Assembly (NCBI RefSeq): GCF_014196635.1
Contig: NZ_JACIEB010000008.1
Coordinates: 86,008 to 150,007 of the forward strand
DNA length: 64,000 nucleotides
Origin: Sphingobium fontiphilum
GTDB taxonomy: Bacteria > Pseudomonadota > Alphaproteobacteria > Sphingomonadales > Sphingomonadaceae
Direction of reading: 5' to 3'
Shown here: piece by piece, positions 1 through 8,399 of the stretch
Position numbering within the stretch: the first letter of the stretch is position 1
Layout: every line of letters begins with the position of its first letter
Position numbers and translations under genes: made by a program
The notes under the pieces: generated by a model
The model's input: the letters and a program-made list of their open reading frames with translations, nothing else
What the model was told of the DNA's origin: nothing
Databases searched by the model: none

Positions 1-1
1 C

Positions 2-607
2 ACCAAGCTCATCGAACAGCAGAAGGTGATCAACCAGGGCAAGAAGGTCCGCGCGACCTTCTGGCGCGCCGCCAACCTCAAGGAAGGCGCCGCCAAGCTG
101 GAAAAGAACTCGGCCTACAAGCAGATCGTCGACGACGGCATCAAGGCTCAGGAAGAACACACCAAGCTGACCGATCCGGTTGAAGCCCATGACTGGCTGC
201 ACGGCTCGCTGGCCCGTTCGGAAGCCGCAATCAACTCCTCGCTGGGCGGCGGCCTCGCCTTCCTCGCGACTGTGGGTTCGACCTCGCCGTTCATCGGTCT
301 GTTCGGTACGGTTATCGGCATCTACCGCGCCCTCATCAAGATCGGCGCCGCCGGTCAGGCCTCGATCGACGCCGTTGCCGGCCCGGTCGGTGAAGCGCTG
401 ATCATGACCGCTCTGGGTCTGGCCGTGGCCGTTCCCGCGGTGCTCGCCTACAACTTCCTGCAGCGCCGCAACAAGGCGATTGCCGAACAGCTGTCGGGTT
501 TCACCGTCGATCTGCTCGCCTATCTGGTTTCGAACGGCGCTGTGAAGCCGACCGTTGCCCCGGCTCCGGCTGCTCCGGCTGCCAAGCCCGCCGCCGCCAA
601 GGCGTAA
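2..607 (+). CDS. exbB: ExbB/TolQ/MotA-family proton channel (5' end outside window)
   Basis: Inner-membrane proton-channel subunit of the TonB energising complex, which passes proton-motive force to outer-membrane TonB-dependent receptors. The frame is open from base 2, so the gene starts upstream of the window; 201 residues are visible. The family core is clear: a membrane segment with the motif SPFIGLFGTVIGI (about residues 97-109 of the visible part), then a second segment around LIMTALGLAVAVPAVLAY. The last 20 residues are an Ala/Pro/Lys-rich tail. It is followed by two exbD-type genes, the usual exbB-exbD-exbD order of sphingomonads and xanthomonads, so TonB itself is probably just upstream. 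TolQ is the alternative, but no tolA/tolB genes follow. Confidence 0.93.
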   Translation, partial: TKLIEQQKVINQGKKVRATFWRAANLKEGAAKLEKNSAYKQIVDDGIKAQEEHTKLTDPVEAHDWLHGSLARSEAAINSSLGGGLAFLATVGSTSPFIGLFGTVIGIYRALIKIGAAGQASIDAVAGPVGEALIMTALGLAVAVPAVLAYNFLQRRNKAIAEQLSGFTVDLLAYLVSNGAVKPTVAPAPAAPAAKPAAAKA

Positions 608-708
608 GGCTCGATCGAAGCCGGTGGAGAAGCCCCCAGGGCGCTCCTCCACCGGCACGAGCACCCGCAAGGGGCTCCATCGACACGCATGTTTAGGATA
701 ACCGATCA

Positions 709-1197
709 ATGGCAATGAGTGTTGGATCAGAGGGCGGCGATGAAAAGCCGATGTCCGACATCAATACGACGCCCCTCGTGGACGTCATGCTGGTGTTGCT
801 CATCATCTTCCTCATCGCGGTCCCGGTCGTCGTCCAGACGGTCGAGCTGGAACTTCCGAAGGTCGCTTTCGAACCGACCACGACGAAGCCCGAAAATGTC
901 TCGCTCTCCGTCACAACCGCGCCCGACGGCAGCTGTGCGGTCTACTGGAATATGACGCGCGTCAATTCCACCGACCTGCTCACCCGCGCGGTCGCCAAGC
1001 TGGAAGCCGACATCAAGAAGGCGGGCGGCGTGGAAAATCTGACGCCAGAGGATCTGCCCGAAGTGCATATCCGCGGCGACATCAATACGCCCTATCGCTG
1101 CATCGGCGGCACCATCTTCACGATGCAGCGCGCCGGCTTCCCCAAGGTGGGCTTCATTTCCGAGCCCGAGCCCGGCACGTCCGTGCAGCGGCTGTAA
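709..1197 (+). CDS. exbD: ExbD/TolR-family biopolymer transport protein, first copy
   Basis: Peripheral stator-type subunit of the ExbB-ExbD proton motor, 162 aa. It has a short cytoplasmic N-terminus, one membrane helix (about residues 25-47) with the motif NTTPLVDVMLVLLIIF, whose Asp is the proton-carrying residue of the family, and then a periplasmic domain. The start ATG follows an AGGA motif. It lies 101 nt after exbB and 18 nt before a second exbD-like gene. This copy is longer than its neighbour because of a Cys-containing insert in the periplasmic domain (around DGSCAVYW). The two copies probably form a heteromeric motor or serve different TonB proteins (inference). Confidence 0.93.
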   Translation: MAMSVGSEGGDEKPMSDINTTPLVDVMLVLLIIFLIAVPVVVQTVELELPKVAFEPTTTKPENVSLSVTTAPDGSCAVYWNMTRVNSTDLLTRAVAKLEADIKKAGGVENLTPEDLPEVHIRGDINTPYRCIGGTIFTMQRAGFPKVGFISEPEPGTSVQRL

Positions 1198-1215
1198 TTC
1201 CAGGAGTATCGCCAA

Positions 1216-1638
1216 ATGGCTATGAGCGCCGGAACCGATGACGGCGAACCGATGATGGAAATGAACACGACGCCGTTGATCGACGTCATGCTCGTGCTCC
1301 TCATCATGTTCATCATCACCATTCCGATCCAGACCCACGCGGTCAAGATCGACCTGCCCCAGAACGCGCCGCCGACCGACAGCATCGTCGATCCGGTCAA
1401 GAACAAGGTCACGATCGATCCTGCCGGCGTCATCGCCTGGAACGGATCGCCGATCGACCTCTTGACCCTGCGCCAGTATCTGGAACAGTCGGTCAGGATG
1501 CCGGTCGAACCGGAATTGCAATTTCAGCCCGCGCCCCAGACCCGCTATGTCGTGGTCGATCAGGCGCTGGCTGAAATCAAGCGCGCCGGTGTGACGAAGC
1601 TGGGCTTCGTCGGCAACGAGCAATATGGCAATTTCTGA
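1216..1638 (+). CDS. exbD: ExbD/TolR-family biopolymer transport protein, second copy
   Basis: Second ExbD-type subunit, 140 aa, in tandem with the first. It shows the same plan: short N-terminus, one membrane helix with MNTTPLIDVMLVLLIM including the conserved Asp, and a periplasmic domain. The start ATG is preceded by AGGAG at good spacing. It is the last gene of the exbB-exbD-exbD unit, because a strong intrinsic terminator follows about 60 nt downstream. Sequence divergence from the first copy is large outside the helix, so this is an old duplication rather than a recent one. Confidence 0.93.
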   Translation: MAMSAGTDDGEPMMEMNTTPLIDVMLVLLIMFIITIPIQTHAVKIDLPQNAPPTDSIVDPVKNKVTIDPAGVIAWNGSPIDLLTLRQYLEQSVRMPVEPELQFQPAPQTRYVVVDQALAEIKRAGVTKLGFVGNEQYGNF

Positions 1639-1695
1639 TCCGGCGGCGTCCCCGCCATCGGGCGGGCGATGACTAAGGACAGGATTGAAAATGTC

Positions 1696-1724
1696 AGGGC
1701 GTCCTTCGGGGCGCCCTTTTTTTG
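1696..1724 (+). terminator. Rho-independent terminator of the exb operon
   Basis: A 9-bp GC-rich stem (AGGGCGTCC pairing with GGGCGCCCT, one G-T wobble) closed by a TTCG tetraloop and followed directly by a run of T. It lies about 60 nt after the second exbD stop codon. Confidence 0.9.
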
Positions 1725-1813
1725 TCATGACGACGGGTCTGGTCGGCCGCCCGCTTAACCAATTGGATACCTTGGCGCGGCAAAATGGCGTGGCTCAGAC
1801 AGACGGCAAGGAT

Positions 1814-2158
1814 ATGAGTGCGGAACAGAGCCAGCAGATCGAGCGGAAAGGACGCATGGCGGAACGCCGCCATGTGATGATTTCCGTCAAGGTTCGCCGG
1901 CCGGGCGAATCATGGTTTGTCAGCCGCATCGCCGATCTGTCGATCACCGGCTTTCGCCTGCAAAGCTTCATGCGGCTTCAGGTCGGCGCGGAACTGTGGA
2001 TCATGCTGCCCGGGTTCGAAGGACGTCGCGCCCGCGTGCAATGGACCCGCGCCCACGAGGCCGGCTGCACGTTCGAACGACCGCTCCACCCGGCCATCTG
2101 GGATCATATTCTGCGCAAGGCGCTGACTGCCGAGGCGCAAGGGTCCGCTGGTCGCTGA
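1814..2158 (+). CDS. PilZ domain-containing protein
   Basis: Small PilZ-fold protein, 114 aa from the chosen start, a likely cyclic-di-GMP receptor. The N-terminal Arg-rich switch (GRMAERRHVMI) and the following DLSITGFRL strand, which matches the (D/N)xSxxG motif, are the two c-di-GMP-binding elements of the family. The frame is open further upstream, but longer starts would put the exb terminator inside the gene. The ATG at 1814 has AAGGAT just upstream. It is a single-domain protein with no attached output domain, so it probably acts by binding a partner. The neighbours give no hint of the target. Confidence 0.8.
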   Translation: MSAEQSQQIERKGRMAERRHVMISVKVRRPGESWFVSRIADLSITGFRLQSFMRLQVGAELWIMLPGFEGRRARVQWTRAHEAGCTFERPLHPAIWDHILRKALTAEAQGSAGR

Positions 2159-2231
2159 ACAGGCAACGCCACATCGACGACGCGGCCTATCGTCCACGAC
2201 CATCCCGGCGCGGCCATCCCGAAAACCAGCG

Positions 2232-4004
2232 TCAGGCCGCAACGCCTTCCTGAAATTGCAGCGCGGCCAGCCGGGCATAGAGCCCTCCCTGCGCGATCAG
2301 CGCCGCATGGTTGCCCTGTTCGACGATCCGCCCGCCATCCATCACGACGATCCGGTCGGCCGCGCGCACCGTCGCCAGCCGGTGCGCAATGACGATGGTG
2401 GTGCGTCCCTGCATCAGCCGGGCGAGCGCATCCTGCACCAGACGCTCCGATTCGGCGTCGAGCGCGGAGGTCGCTTCATCCAGCAGCAGCAGCGGCACGT
2501 CGCGGAGCAATGCGCGCGCAATCGCCACGCGCTGGCGCTGCCCCCCCGACAGGCGCGCGCCCCCTTCGCCCAGTTCGCTGTCCAGCCCGTCCGGCAGGGC
2601 GCGCAGAAATTCCTCGGCATGGGCGGCGCGCGCCGCGTCCCATATCTGGTCGTCGGTCGCGTCCCACCGGCCATAGCGCAGATTGTCGCGCGCCGACGCC
2701 GCAAAGATCACGCTGTCCTGCGGCACCAGCGCCATCATCGCGCGGACCGCCGCCGGATCGGCTTCGTTCAGCGGCACGCCGTTCAGCAAAACTGCGCCCG
2801 AATCGGGATCGTAGAAACGCTGGGCCAACTGGATGAGCGTGGACTTGCCCGCGCCCGAAGGGCCGACGACCGCAACCGTCTCGCCCGGCTCGACGATCAG
2901 GTCGATCCCTTGCAATGCGGCCAGATCGGGCCGGGTGGGATAGTGGAAGCGCACATTGCGGAAAGCCAGTTGCGCGCGCCCCGCATCGCCGATGGCGCGC
3001 GGCTGGGCCGGCGGGCTGATGTCGGGCTGCGCCGTCATCAATTCATGCAGGCGGCTCGCCGCCCCCGCCCCGCGCAGCAGATCGCCCCAGACCTCCGACA
3101 GGGAACCGAAGGCGCCCGCCACCAGTCCGCCGGTGATGACGAAGGCGGCGATGCTGCCGCCCGACAGCCGCCCGGCGGCGACATCGACCGCCCCCTGCCA
3201 CATGACCGCGACGATTGACCCGAAAATGAGGGCGATGACGATCGCCGTCATCACCGCGCGCAGGCGGATACGCGATTTCGCAGTGGCGAAACCAGCCTCT
3301 ACCGTGGCGTCGAATCGGGCGGCCTCCCGCGCCTCCTGGCCAAAGGACTGGACGATCTTCATCGCGCCCAGCACTTCGGTGGTCACGCTGCCGACGGCGG
3401 CCAGCCTGTCCTGGCTGGCGCGCGACAGCCGGCGCACCCGCCGCCCCATGACGATGATGGGGACAAGGATCAGGGGAATGCCCAGCAGCAGCAGCCCGGC
3501 CAGCTTGGGCGCGAGCGCGAACAGATAGATCAGGCCGCCGACGCCGGTCACCGCGTTGCGCAGCGCGATCGACACGGTGGAACCGACGACCTGATCGATG
3601 ATCGCGGTGTCGGCGGTCATCCGCGACGCAATTTCGGACGGGCGGTTTTCCTCGAAAAAGCGCGGCGCCTGCCGCAGCAGATTGGCCTGCGTCGCGGATC
3701 GTATGTCCGCCACCACCCGCTCGCCCAGCCAGGACACGAAATAGAATCGCGCCGCCGTCGACAGCGCCAGGATGATGACGATCAGGAACAGATATTCAAA
3801 CCAGCGGCCAATGTCCGCGCCGCCGCCCGCAAAGCCCCGGTCGATGACCAGCCGAAAGCCGCTGGGTATGGCCAGCGTCGCGGCCGACGAGATGAGCAGC
3901 GCCGTCGCCGCCCCGGCCAGACGGCCCGGATAGCGCCGGGCCGCGCCCCATATCATTGCAAGGCTGCCAATGGGCGCGCGCGCCGCTTTATCCTGTTCCG
4001 CCAT
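2232..4004 (-). CDS. ABC transporter, fused permease/ATPase (MsbA/ABCB-like exporter)
   Basis: Half-transporter of 590 aa that would dimerise in the inner membrane and export a lipid or hydrophobic compound. The N-terminal part (about residues 20-310) has six membrane helices; the C-terminal nucleotide-binding domain shows Walker A GPSGAGKST, Q-loop LVPQDSVIF, signature LSGGQ, Walker B LLLLDEATSALD and the H-loop IVIAHRLATV, all intact. The ATG at 4004 (MAEQDK) was chosen; an in-frame ATG 12 codons upstream would add an unlikely Arg/Ala-rich extension. It stands alone and is divergent from the epimerase gene. Substrate cannot be told from sequence; MsbA-type lipid export is one possibility. 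Confidence 0.88.
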   Translation of the reverse strand: MAEQDKAARAPIGSLAMIWGAARRYPGRLAGAATALLISSAATLAIPSGFRLVIDRGFAGGGADIGRWFEYLFLIVIILALSTAARFYFVSWLGERVVADIRSATQANLLRQAPRFFEENRPSEIASRMTADTAIIDQVVGSTVSIALRNAVTGVGGLIYLFALAPKLAGLLLLGIPLILVPIIVMGRRVRRLSRASQDRLAAVGSVTTEVLGAMKIVQSFGQEAREAARFDATVEAGFATAKSRIRLRAVMTAIVIALIFGSIVAVMWQGAVDVAAGRLSGGSIAAFVITGGLVAGAFGSLSEVWGDLLRGAGAASRLHELMTAQPDISPPAQPRAIGDAGRAQLAFRNVRFHYPTRPDLAALQGIDLIVEPGETVAVVGPSGAGKSTLIQLAQRFYDPDSGAVLLNGVPLNEADPAAVRAMMALVPQDSVIFAASARDNLRYGRWDATDDQIWDAARAAHAEEFLRALPDGLDSELGEGGARLSGGQRQRVAIARALLRDVPLLLLDEATSALDAESERLVQDALARLMQGRTTIVIAHRLATVRAADRIVVMDGGRIVEQGNHAALIAQGGLYARLAALQFQEGVAA

Positions 4005-4135
4005 GGCGCGCCGCTTAGCAGCCGGACAGGCGGGCCTCAATGCTCCTGTCGGTCGCGCCGCGCGCCGGGCTTCCCCACCCTGCCCCGCCCGGCTATGCCA
4101 TCACCCCGAACTCTCGCCCCGGAGCCTTACCACCC

Positions 4136-5110
4136 ATGCCGCCCAAAGTCTCCGCCACGGTCGAACGCTGGCCCGTCGCAGGCGCCTTCACGATCAGCCG
4201 GGGGGCCAAGACCCATGTCGACGTCGTGGTCTGCACGATCCGCGATGGCGACATCGTCGCGCGTGGCGAAGGCACGGCCATCTATTATGAGGGCGAAAGC
4301 GCGCAGGGCTGCGCCGATGCGATCAACGCCTGGCGCGGACCGCTGGACCGGCAGGCGCTGCTGACGCAGATGCCGCGCGGCGCGGCGCGCAATGCGCTCG
4401 ACTGCGCCATCTGGGACTGGGAATCGCAACGCGCCGCAACGCCGGTCTGGCGGCTGGCGGGCCTGATCGAACCCGCCCCTCTGCCCACCGCCTACACCAT
4501 CAGCCTGGGCGATCCCGATGGGATGGCGGCGGCGGCGCGGGCGGCGGCGGCGCGCGGCTTTACCTTGCTCAAATGCAAGCTGACCGGCGCGGGCGACCGC
4601 GACCGCATCGCCGCCGTGCGCGCCGGGGCGCCGGACGCGCGGCTGATCGTCGACGCCAACGAAGCCTGGCACGACATGGACATTGCGGCGCAGGCCGCCG
4701 CGCTCGCCGCGCTCGGCGTCGAAATGGTCGAACAACCGATCATCCACGGGCAGGAGGAACGGCTGGCCGGAGTCGCCTCTCCCCTGCCGCTCTGCGCCGA
4801 CGAAAGCTGCCACACGCGCGCCGATCTTGACCGGCTGGGCGACTTCGCAGCGATCAATATCAAGCTGGACAAGGCGGGGGGGCTGACGGAGGCGCTGGCG
4901 CTGGCGGCGCAAGCGCGCGCGCGCGGCTTTCGCATCATGGTCGGCTGCATGCTCTCCACCTCGCTCGGCATCGCGCCGGCCGCGCTGGCGGCGCAGGGGG
5001 CGGACTGGATCGACCTCGACGGCGCATTGCTGCTGGCGCAGGACCGGCCCGGCGGCCTGCCGATGCGCGACGGCCTGCTGCACCCCGGCTCGCTTTGGGG
5101 CCAGGGCTGA
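4136..5110 (+). CDS. Dipeptide epimerase / N-acyl amino-acid racemase (enolase superfamily, DgcA/YcjG-like)
   Basis: Mandelate-racemase/muconate-lactonising-enzyme type protein of 324 aa. The catalytic set is visible: the KxK motif in LLKCKLTG, metal ligands in IVDANEAW, EQPI and CADESCH, and the second catalytic Lys in INIKLDKAGG. This pattern fits L-Ala-D/L-Glu epimerases that recycle murein peptides, and the related N-acetyl-D-Glu racemase DgcA. No DUF1611 (DgcN) partner is adjacent, which slightly favours the murein-peptide role. The ATG at 4136 follows GGAG; the frame is open 32 codons further up but without homology. The gene ends 4 nt from the convergent phosphoesterase gene. Confidence 0.85.
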   Translation: MPPKVSATVERWPVAGAFTISRGAKTHVDVVVCTIRDGDIVARGEGTAIYYEGESAQGCADAINAWRGPLDRQALLTQMPRGAARNALDCAIWDWESQRAATPVWRLAGLIEPAPLPTAYTISLGDPDGMAAAARAAAARGFTLLKCKLTGAGDRDRIAAVRAGAPDARLIVDANEAWHDMDIAAQAAALAALGVEMVEQPIIHGQEERLAGVASPLPLCADESCHTRADLDRLGDFAAINIKLDKAGGLTEALALAAQARARGFRIMVGCMLSTSLGIAPAALAAQGADWIDLDGALLLAQDRPGGLPMRDGLLHPGSLWGQG

Positions 5111-5114
5111 TGCC

Positions 5115-5960
5115 TTACCCTCGCTCCGCCATCATCTGACCAACCAGCGGCTGCATGGCGGCGTCATAGCGGGCCAGCACGGGCGCGTCCTGCACCGTCT
5201 GGAAATGGCTGGCAAGGTCGCCGCCATTCCACCAGTGCAGCGCATAGCCGGGGCCTTCCGCGACGATCATCGCCCGCCCGTCGGGCGCGCCGGGCGCAAT
5301 GGGCGACAGGTCGAGCGCCACCTGCGGCGCGGTGGAGGGGCAGACGCACACCGACATGCCCCGCCAGGGCGACGCGATCGCGCGATGGACATGGCCGCAC
5401 AGCAGCGCGCGGACCTGCGGCGCTTCGGCCAGCACATCGCCCAGCCGCGCGACCCACGGCTCCTGCCCGCCACTGTCCATCCAGCCGATGCCGGTGGCCA
5501 TGGGCGGATGATGCAGGGCGATGACGGTCGGCATATCCGCCCGCTCCGCCAGCCTTTCCCGCAGCCACGCCGCCCGCGCCGCGCAAAAGCCGCCGCCGTG
5601 CCGTCCCTCCTCCAGCGTATCGAGCAGGACGATGTGCAATCCCGCGCGCACCATCGCGTGCTGGACGAACCCGTCCGCCACGGGCGCGCCCGGAAACGCC
5701 GCCAGAAAGGGCGCTCGCCGGTCATGGTTGCCGATCATTGGCCACACCGGGAAGGGGCAGCGGGCGAACGCCCCGGCAAGCTGGCGATAGCTTTGCGCGT
5801 CGCCATGTTCGGTGAGGTCGCCGGTCGCCAGCAACAGGTCCGGCCGGTTCGGCCCGTCGATCAGCGCGTCCAGCACCGCGTCCAGCCTGCGCCGGTTCTT
5901 CTCATCGGCATTGCCGGGCTCGAAACCCAGATGAATATCGGTGATCTGCGCGATCAGCAT
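5115..5960 (-). CDS. Metallophosphoesterase, CpdA/Icc-like phosphodiesterase
   Basis: Calcineurin-like metallophosphoesterase of 281 aa. The dimetal site motifs are in order: DIHLG (residues 8-12), TGDLTEHG, GNHDRR, and CGHVHRA near the middle. The family includes class III cyclic-nucleotide phosphodiesterases (CpdA), which it matches in size and motif spacing. The start at 5960 (MLIAQITDIHLG) puts the first motif at the usual distance from the N-terminus and has AAGGGA upstream. In-frame starts up to 50 codons earlier lack homology. It is convergent with the epimerase gene. The real substrate (cAMP, other phosphodiester or phospholipid headgroup) is not determined by sequence. Confidence 0.82.
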   Translation of the reverse strand: MLIAQITDIHLGFEPGNADEKNRRRLDAVLDALIDGPNRPDLLLATGDLTEHGDAQSYRQLAGAFARCPFPVWPMIGNHDRRAPFLAAFPGAPVADGFVQHAMVRAGLHIVLLDTLEEGRHGGGFCAARAAWLRERLAERADMPTVIALHHPPMATGIGWMDSGGQEPWVARLGDVLAEAPQVRALLCGHVHRAIASPWRGMSVCVCPSTAPQVALDLSPIAPGAPDGRAMIVAEGPGYALHWWNGGDLASHFQTVQDAPVLARYDAAMQPLVGQMMAERG

Positions 5961-6144
5961 CGGCCGGTCATGTCCCTTCCACCCCCACATGCCAGACGAT
6001 TCGACCGGCCTGTCCAAAGACGGTGCGCCGCCCCTGGCGCTGTTGCTGTGATACAGAGCACAGCAGGCAGGGCCATCCCCTTTCGGGACTCGATGGCGTT
6101 CATTGCCCATTTTCCCGCGACATCATTGCGGCTACCCATCACGC

Positions 6145-6669
6145 ATGCGCCGCTTCATCCTGCCCCTGTTGCTGTTATCGCCCGTCGCCTGCACCCCCGC
6201 CGCCAAGGCCCCGGCGGAAGCCCGCAATGAACAGGCCGGGTCGGTCGTGGGCGCGACGATCCCGCTCGTCGTTCGGACGGCGCAGGGCGAACATCGTTTC
6301 GACATGGAGGTCGCCGCCACCCCGCAGGACCAGCAAAAGGGGCTGATGTTCCGCAAGGAATTGCCGCCGAATCGCGGCATGGTCTTCCCCATGGTTCCCC
6401 CGCGCACCGCCAGCTTCTGGATGAAGGACACGCTGATCCCGCTCGACATGCTGTTTGTCCGCACCGACGGCAGCATCGCTTTGGTCGCCACGGCCCAGCC
6501 CTATGACCTCACCCCCGTGTCGGCGGGCATTCCCGTGGCCGCCGTGGTCGAGATTGCCGGGGGCAGGGCGGCGGAACTCGGCATCCGCGAAGGCGACAAG
6601 CTGCGCTGGGGCGGCTGCGCCGCGCCCGGATCGCCCGCAACCGCGATCAATTTCTGCCCCGAAAGCTGA
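6145..6669 (+). CDS. DUF192 family lipoprotein
   Basis: Exported protein of 174 aa with a DUF192 domain (about residues 50-160; motifs QQKGLMFRKELPPNRGMVF, SFWMKDTLIPLDMLF and VVEIAGG). The N-terminus MRRFILPLLLLSPVAC is a lipoprotein signal with the lipobox Cys at 15. The in-frame start 14 codons upstream would hide this signal, so 6145 was chosen. The DUF192 fold is widespread; its biochemical function is not established. It is followed at 58 nt by the NDUFA12 gene in the same direction. Confidence 0.85.
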   Translation: MRRFILPLLLLSPVACTPAAKAPAEARNEQAGSVVGATIPLVVRTAQGEHRFDMEVAATPQDQQKGLMFRKELPPNRGMVFPMVPPRTASFWMKDTLIPLDMLFVRTDGSIALVATAQPYDLTPVSAGIPVAAVVEIAGGRAAELGIREGDKLRWGGCAAPGSPATAINFCPES

Positions 6670-6727
6670 TCGCCGGGCCGATTAGCGCCTTGCCAATCCC
6701 CCGCCACAACGGCTAAGCGCAGGGGCC

Positions 6728-7126
6728 ATGGGAATCCTGGCAAAAGTCTTCACCTGGTGGAATGGCGCCACCTTCGGAACCTGGCTCAATACGGTCCGCA
6801 AGGGCGCGAAAGTGGGCGAGGACCATCAGGGCAATATCTATTATGAAGGCGGCGTCGACGTGCACGGCAATCCGCGCCGCTGGGTGATCTATAACGGCGC
6901 CAACGATTCGAGCCGCGTTCCCGCCGAATGGCATGGCTGGCTGCATCACAGCATCGAGGGGATGCCGGAAAGCTGCCTGCCCCCGCCGCGCGTGTGGGAA
7001 AAGGATTCCGCGCCCAACGCCACCGGCACCGCCAACGCCTATCGCCCGTCCGGCGCTCTCGAAAAGGGCGGGCAGCGCCAGAAGGCGACCGGCGATTATG
7101 AAGCGTGGAGCCCCGAGGCGTCATGA
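6728..7126 (+). CDS. NADH:ubiquinone oxidoreductase accessory subunit NDUFA12 (B17.2) family
   Basis: 132-aa relative of the mitochondrial complex I accessory subunit NDUFA12, found in alphaproteobacterial complex I. Typical features are the N-terminal TWWNGATFGTWL, YYEGG, and the RRWVIYNG...VPAEWHGWLHH core. It is a peripheral subunit at the hydrophilic arm of complex I; the nuo operon is not in this window. Its stop overlaps the start of the downstream DUF2155 gene (ATGA), the standard alphaproteobacterial gene pair. Confidence 0.92.
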   Translation: MGILAKVFTWWNGATFGTWLNTVRKGAKVGEDHQGNIYYEGGVDVHGNPRRWVIYNGANDSSRVPAEWHGWLHHSIEGMPESCLPPPRVWEKDSAPNATGTANAYRPSGALEKGGQRQKATGDYEAWSPEAS

Positions 7127-7761
7127 TTCGCCCCACGGCGGGGCGCGCCCTGCCGATCCTGGCGGGCGTCGCCGCCCTGTCCGCCTGTAGCGGCGGCGAC
7201 GATCTTCCCGCCGCCAACCAGAGCGGCCCCGTCCGCGTTGAAGGCAGCCGGATCGTCAGCGCGGAGCCCGGCGCCCTGCCCGGCACGCCGATGAAGGATC
7301 GGGTGGCGGTGATCGGCCTACTCAACAAACGCAACGGCCTGACCCGCGACCTCAGCATGAAACCGGGCGAGGCGCTGCGCATCGGCGACGCCATCGTGCG
7401 CCTGCAAGCCTGCGAAGCGACCGCGCCGTGGGAAAATGTGCCCGAAGTCGGCGCCTTCGTGCAGCTCGACGTGCGCTCCAGCGCCGACAACAAATGGCGG
7501 CGCAATTTTTCCGGCTGGCTGTTCCGCAACCGGCCCGACCGCAATGTCGTACAGCACCCGATCTATGACGTCTGGGTCAAAAGCTGCGCGATGGCCTGGC
7601 CCGAAAGCGGCCCCGACACGGTCAAACAGGGCGGCGAGGGCGGATCGGCGCGCGCCAGCGGGTCGAACGCCAGCGAGGCGGGCGCGCCCGAAGCCCCGGC
7701 CAGCAACGCGCCGGCATCGCCCAGCCGCACATCGGCCAGCGCGTCGCCCAATAACGACTGA
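7123..7761 (+). CDS. DUF2155 domain-containing putative lipoprotein
   Basis: 212-aa exported protein. MIRPTAGRALPILAGVAALSAC is a lipoprotein signal (lipobox LSAC). The conserved DUF2155 domain spans about residues 85-158 and ends with the motif HPIYDVWVKSC. The ATG at 7123 overlaps the NDUFA12 stop codon (ATGA), which decides it over an in-frame GTG six codons upstream. The last ~55 residues, after WVKSC, are a Gly/Ser/Ala/Pro-rich low-complexity tail. This tail is encoded on the strand opposite the 3' end of aat, a 199-nt tail-to-tail overlap. The tail is probably a by-product of that overlap. Function unknown. Confidence 0.87.
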   Translation: MIRPTAGRALPILAGVAALSACSGGDDLPAANQSGPVRVEGSRIVSAEPGALPGTPMKDRVAVIGLLNKRNGLTRDLSMKPGEALRIGDAIVRLQACEATAPWENVPEVGAFVQLDVRSSADNKWRRNFSGWLFRNRPDRNVVQHPIYDVWVKSCAMAWPESGPDTVKQGGEGGSARASGSNASEAGAPEAPASNAPASPSRTSASASPNND

Positions 7762-8303
7762 TAGGCTGTCTGGCTGATCTCCACCGCGCCCAGCGACCGG
7801 AGATGATCGGTCATGAACTGGCAATCGAGCAGCGAAAATCCGCCCCAGCGCATCCGCGCCACCAGCCAGGCCAGCGCCACCTTCGACGCATCGGCGCGGC
7901 GCGACACCATGCTCTCGCCAAAAAAGGCGCGGCCCAGCGCGACGCCATAAAGGCCGCCGACCAGTTGATCCCCCTCCCAGCATTCGATCGAATGGGCAAA
8001 ACCCAGTTGGTGCAGCAACAGATAGGCGTCCTCGATCGCGCCGTTGATCCATGTCGACGGCCGGTCGGGCGCGGCCTCCGCGCACAGCGCCAATATGCGG
8101 TCGAACGCCCGGTTGGCGGTCACCTTGAACCGCTCCCGCCGGATCGTCCTGGCCAGCGAGCGCGACAGGTCGAAATCCCGCAACGGCATGATCGCGCGGC
8201 GGCGCGGCTCCACCCAATATGTCTCGGCGGCGTGGCGGTCGTCCGACATGGGGAACACACCCAGGGCATAGGCCTGGAGCAGCATCACGGGTTCGATCGT
8301 CAT
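7563..8303 (-). CDS. aat: Leucyl/phenylalanyl-tRNA--protein transferase
   Basis: N-end-rule enzyme that transfers Leu or Phe from tRNA to N-terminal Arg/Lys of proteins, marking them for ClpS/ClpAP degradation. 246 aa with the family hallmarks YALGVFPMSD, YWVEPRRRAIMPL, TWINGAI, GLYGVALGRAFFGESMVSR and LLDCQFMTDHLRSLGA. The start at 8303 (MTIEPVM) fits the family; the open frame runs 87 codons further up without homology. The C-terminus LLTQTS lies within the 3' end of the DUF2155 gene on the other strand. Confidence 0.93.
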   Translation of the reverse strand: MTIEPVMLLQAYALGVFPMSDDRHAAETYWVEPRRRAIMPLRDFDLSRSLARTIRRERFKVTANRAFDRILALCAEAAPDRPSTWINGAIEDAYLLLHQLGFAHSIECWEGDQLVGGLYGVALGRAFFGESMVSRRADASKVALAWLVARMRWGGFSLLDCQFMTDHLRSLGAVEISQTAYQSLLGDALADVRLGDAGALLAGASGAPASLAFDPLARADPPSPPCLTVSGPLSGQAIAQLLTQTS

Positions 8304-8399
8304 CAGGCTCAGGTTTAGCAGAGACTGGCCCGGCCGCCACCGGCTTTCGCATGGACAGGCGGCCCGCGCGCGCGCATCCTGAACATCGAAAGGAAGGCG

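Noticed and set aside
727..1728. 333-codon open frame on the minus strand across both exbD genes
   Set aside because: It is antisense to well-supported exbD genes and is rich in Asp/Arg/His, as expected from the reverse complement of high-GC coding sequence.
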